Source of the DNA: Celoporthe dispersa
Lineage: Eukaryota > Ascomycota > Sordariomycetes > Diaporthales > Cryphonectriaceae
DNA: 64,000 nucleotides
Assembly: GCA_016584495.1 (NCBI GenBank)
Contig: WAID01000013.1
Coordinates: forward strand, 1,736,001-1,800,000
Reading direction: 5' to 3'
Numbering within the stretch: the stretch's first letter is position 1; the number at the start of each line of letters is the position of its first letter. The notes under the pieces are model-generated. The model was given only the letters and a program-made list of their open reading frames with translations. It was not told where the DNA came from and made no database searches. The position numbers and the translations under genes are program-made. This document shows, piece after piece, positions 59,901 through 64,000 of the stretch.

Positions 59901-62900
59901 TGGTCCGGGACCACGACACAGGCATGGGACGGCTACCACCTGATGGTCCAGTACTGGAGCCAGCCTCTCGGGTCCTCGGCCTTCATCCAGCACGGCGACG
60001 ACGACTTCAGCTACCAGCGCCAGCACCCGCACATCTTCATGCACGGCGACTTCAACGACTGGGGCTTCGACTCGGGCGTCGCCAACTCCATGAAGCTCTC
60101 GGGCAACAGCACGTGGGAGATGCACTTCATGTACGAGTGGCCGGCGCAGGTGCAGGCTAACATCTGGGGCATGAACCCGGACGGCCAATCGGACGAGACC
60201 TTCCTGTACGGCGATATCGACGGCGATGGCATCCTGGACAGGCTGGCGCCCAGCAGCCTGTCGACCAACGTGTTCAACATGACGTCGCCGCCGTCCTGGC
60301 CACACCTGTCGTACAAGCTGGTCATCAACGACGCGACCTGGTCGATCAAGGCTGTGCCCACGGGCAGCGCGCCCCTGCAGATCTGGCTCTACTGGTTCCT
60401 GGCCGTTATTCCCATCATCACTGCAGGCCTGGCGGGCTGGGTGTACATGCGCGGTTTCTACCAGGTCAAGGTCAACAAGAAGGGCTTCAAGAGGAAGTCC
60501 AAGCTCTTCATATCCCTCGACGGCCTCCTGAAGCCCTCGGACGCAGACGAGAAGAAGGGAAAGCACAGCATCGCCCTCCGCGCCCTCTCGCCGTCGTCGG
60601 CGTCGACAACCCTGCCTGTGGTCAAGGCGTCAGGAGAGAAGAGGACCGTGCTGATCGCCACCATGGAGTACAACATCGACGACTGGAACATCAGCATCAA
60701 GATCGGCGGCCTGGGCGTCATGGCCAAGCTGATGAGCACGGCCCTAGAACACGTCAACCTCGTCTGGGTGGTGCCGTGCGTGGGCGGCATCGAGTACCCG
60801 ATGGACGAGCCCGCCGAGTCCATGTTTGTCGAGATCATGGGCGAGTCCTACGAGGTCAACGTGCAGTACCACAAGGTCAAGAACATCACCTATGTCCTGC
60901 TCGACGCTCCCATCTTCCGCCAGCAGACCAAGGCCGAGCCCTACATCGCCAGGATGGACGACATCGAGAGCGGTATCCTGTATGCGGCCTGGAACAGCTG
61001 CATCGCCGAGACCATCCGCCGGTTCCCCATCGACATCTACCACATCAACGACTACCACGGCGCCATCGCGCCCCTGTACCTGCTGCCGCAGGTGGTGCCC
61101 GTCTGCCTGTCGCTCCACAACGCCGAGTTCCAGGGCCTCTGGCCCATGCGCACGCCCGATGAGAGCAAGGAGGTCTGCGAGGTCTTCAACCTGCCGAGCG
61201 AGGTCGTCAAGAAGTACGTCCAGTACGGCTCCGTCTTCAACCTGCTCCACGCCGGCGCCAGCTACCTGCGGTACCACCAGAGGGGCTTCGGCGCTGTGGG
61301 GGTGTCCAAGAAGTACGGCGACCGCTCGCTGGCCCGCTACCCTATCTTCTGGAGCTTGAAGAACATCGGCCAGCTCCCCAACCCGGACCCGTCCGACACG
61401 GCCGCGTGGGAGCCCGAGAAGGACGCCACGAGCAGCAGCAAGGATGGAATCGAGGTCGACGAGGCCTTCGAGGCCGGCCGCGCTGCTCTCCGGGTCAAGG
61501 CCCAGGAGTGGGCCGGTCTCGAGGTCGACCCGACAGCCGAGCTGTTCGTCTTCGTGGGACGCTGGTCCCTCCAGAAGGGCGTCGACCTGATCGCCGACAT
61601 CTTCCCCAGCATCCTCGAGAAGTACCCAAAGACGCAGCTCATCTGCGTCGGCCCCGTCATCGACCTGTACGGCAAGTTTGCGGCCCTCAAGCTGGCCAAG
61701 CTGATGGAGAAGTATCCCAAGAGGGTGTTCTCGAAGCCCGAGTTCACCCAGCTCCCGCCCTATATCTTCAGCGGTGCCGAGTTCGCGCTGATCCCGTCCC
61801 GCGACGAGCCGTTCGGCCTTGTCGCCGTCGAGTTCGGAAGGAAGGGCGCCCTGGGGGTGGGCGCCAGGGTGGGCGGCCTGGGACAGATGCCGGGCTGGTG
61901 GTACACGGTCGAGTCCATGACGCCGGCCCACCTGTTGGATCAGTTCAGGCACTCGCTCAAGGAGGCGCTCGAGTCCAAGGCCAAGGTGCGGGCGCTCATG
62001 CGCGCGTGGTCTGCCAAGCAGCGGTTCCCCGTGAAGCAGTGGGTGAACCAGATCGATAACCTCTACGACGAGTCGATCCGCATCTCGCACAAGGAGGCGA
62101 CCAAGAAGAAGAACCTGTTCGTGAGCCGGTCCATGCTCTCGCTCAACACGTACGCCCTCGACTCGGCCACGGGGCCCGACACCCCCGGCGCGTCCAGGCC
62201 GTCCACGCCCGGCTTCAAGGTCGAGATCTCGTCGCCGACCATGGCCAGCAGCTCGCTGCTGCAGCACGCCTCGCCCGACCTCCCGGCCTCGTCCCCCGGC
62301 GGGCTGCCCTCGCCCGTGTTCGGGACGAGCCACAGCCGGCTCTCGTCGGCCAGCAACCTGAGCAACCTCGGCTCGCCCGGCCTGATGACGCCCAAGTTCC
62401 CGTGGACGAGCCTGGAGCCCGGGTCGCACTCCAGCGTGGCGTCCTTTGACAGCTTCGCCATGCGCGCCCAGCAGGACGGCCACACGTCGCCGCGGCCCGG
62501 CTCTATCGCCACCGACTACACCGACCCGATGACGGGGCTGCCCCTTCCCAAGCCCAGCTTCTACCAGCAGAGCAACCGCGGCAGCCAGCTGTCGCTCAGC
62601 GACGTGGTGGGCGAGCGGCACGACATGAAGCTGCAGAAGGTGGACCTGTCCTTCACCGACGCCAACGGCGAGTTCTTCGCCGAGTTCCAGGAGATGCTCG
62701 ACGGCATCACGGCCAAGAACTCGCACACGGACCTGTGCATCGAGGAGTTCCTCAAGAAGAGCGAGAAGGAGTGGTTCAAGCGGTACCGCAACGCCAAGCT
62801 GGGCATCGACAGCCGCGACGCGAGCCGCACGCGCAGCCCGATGGGCAGGCGGCCCGAGAGCAGGGATGGCAAGACCAGGAACTCGTCCATCGTCAGCAGG

Positions 62901-64000
62901 GGCCGGCCGAGGCATCGCAGTATTACTCCCCACAGTATCAATACGTATATGAGCACGGAAGCCGACTCACCGCGCGAACTAGACGTTGACGATGAATTCC
63001 TGCTGGGCTCCGGCTACAAGGCGCCCACCGGGCTGAGGAAGTGAGTCTAGATGCCCCCCTCCCCCTTATTTTTTCTTTTTTTCTTCTTTTTCTGTATGGC
63101 TGCTGACGAGACGTGTTTCCTCTCCGCACAGGGTCCTCTCGATCCGCATCGGAGACTGGCCCATCTACGCCTTCATGATGGCGCTCGGCCAGATCCTGTC
63201 CGTCAACTCGTACCAGATCACCCTGCTCACGGGCGAGGCCTCGCAGACCACCAACAAGCTGTACATCATCGGCTCCGTCTACCTGGTCACGTCGGTCATG
63301 TGGTGGCTCATGGTCCGCAACTTCAAGTCCCTGTACAGCATCACCCTGCCCTGGGCCTTCTTCGGCCTGGCCTTTGCCATCATGGGCATCACGGGCTTCA
63401 TCAGCGACAGCGACACACAGGAGACCGTGGAGCTGATCGCGACTGTCCTCTACGCGGCTGGCGCCAGCAGCGGCGGCGTGATGTTTGCCCTGAACTTTGG
63501 TGACGAGGGTGCGTCTCTTCCCCCCCCCCCATCAACCCCTCTCCCTCTCCCTTTTCCTTTTTCTTCTTTTTTTTTCTCCTGGAGCCGTGTTACTGACAAG
63601 GGAGGGGAAACCCCATCACAACAACAGGTGGCTCTCCGACTAAATCATGGGTCCTAAGGGCTATCTCCGTCGCCGGCATCGCCCAGGTCTACACCCTCAT
63701 GCTCTGGTACTGGGGCTCCCTCGTCGCGGAGTCCGAGGCCACCATCACGGGCGACATTGGCAACTCGGACGTGCCCCTGGGCCTGGTGGTCTGCGTGCCC
63801 CTCGCCGTCATCTTCTGGGCCATCGGCGTGGTCCTCTTCCTCGGCCTCCCCGACTACTACCGCCAGTCCCCCGAGTCCATCCCCGGCCTCTACATCTCCC
63901 TCCTGCACAGGAAGCTCGTGCCCTGGTTCTTCGTCGCCATCATCATCCAGAACTACTGGCTGTCCGCCCCCTACGGCCGCAACTGGGAGTTCCTCTTCGA
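56960..64000 (+). CDS. ags1: Cell-wall alpha-1,3-glucan synthase, partial at window end
   Basis: A large plasma-membrane enzyme making cell-wall alpha-1,3-glucan from UDP-glucose with an outer GH13-like domain. Exons are 56960-57321, 57389-57448, 57506-57621, 57698-63040, 63132-63508 and 63628 to beyond the window. The signal peptide is MFSLPWLPAITLCALLLPS. The extracellular GH13 domain has DGFRVDK (near residue 308), VVGEITSGN and LDHRDPS. A membrane segment lies near 1074 (LYWFLAVIPIITAGLAGWVY). The cytoplasmic GT5 (glycogen-synthase-like) domain has KIGGLGVMAK near 1180 and the E-x7-E block DEPFGLVAVEFG near 1547. A Ser-rich linker follows (about 1660-1900), then multi-pass membrane segments from exon 5 on. 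Exon 3 uses the acceptor GCGCCAG, giving YSPLDLT. One C appears missing at 57024-57025, between the signal peptide and ALRYDASEAEYN. The C-terminal transmembrane region continues past 64000. Confidence 0.95.

Noticed and set aside
57905..62933. Very long minus-strand open frames (up to 838 and 729 codons) opposite the glucan synthase
   Set aside because: They are antisense shadows caused by strong GC3 codon bias; the sense frame has all family motifs.

Overview
This window is nuclear DNA from a filamentous ascomycete (Pezizomycotina, most likely Sordariomycetes). The evidence is short GT-AG introns inside most genes (about 60-170 bp, often with CTAAC-like branch points), GC-rich coding sequence set in T/C-rich, microsatellite-bearing intergenic DNA, no operons, and fungus-specific families: a full PDR-type ABC transporter, a NACHT-type STAND protein, an alpha-1,3-glucan synthase and a GPI-anchored alpha-amylase-like enzyme. 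I see no rRNA, tRNA, CRISPR array or intact transposon.

Layout, left to right. 1-4637: long leader or intergenic DNA. 4638-8324 (+): large Ser/Pro-rich conserved fungal protein. 9256-11396 (-): cytochrome P450. 12056-13237 (+): conserved membrane protein with a methyltransferase-like motif, divergent from the P450. 13994-16867 (-): phosphoenolpyruvate carboxykinase. 16868-20157: non-coding. 20158-21755 (-): secreted beta-rich protein of unknown function. 24263-27899 (-): NACHT STAND protein. 29111-33875 (-): PDR/ABCG transporter. 33876-38261: gene-poor. 38262-39461 (-): JmjC/cupin-like protein, sharing a divergent promoter with casein kinase 2 beta subunit (40172-41286, +). 42342-43417 (-): Vip1-type RRM protein. 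44222-44494 (-): 68-aa conserved small protein. 46571-47921 (+): coiled-coil protein. 48381-48923 (-): OsmC/Ohr peroxiredoxin. 51281-53063 (-): GPI-anchored GH13 Agt/AmyD-like enzyme, divergent from the alpha-1,3-glucan synthase at 56960 to beyond 64000 (+).

The clearest functional unit is the last pair: cell-wall alpha-glucan synthesis next to an alpha-glucan-modifying enzyme, as in the Aspergillus amyD-agsB locus. Its catalytic region I has Asn where hydrolytic amylases have His. PEPCK serves gluconeogenesis. The P450 and ABC pump are detoxification or secondary-metabolism genes but do not form an obvious cluster. The NACHT gene is a candidate fungal NLR-like receptor.

A striking technical feature is that six conserved genes need single-base corrections to read through (eleven sites). 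Nine are one extra base in a C/G run of 3-5, and two are one missing base. This looks like homopolymer error in the assembly rather than decay. Coordinates below span the whole gene and exon limits are given in the evidence. I found no convincing wholly new system; the best candidates for a second look are the glucan locus, the NACHT protein and several small unexplained elements.
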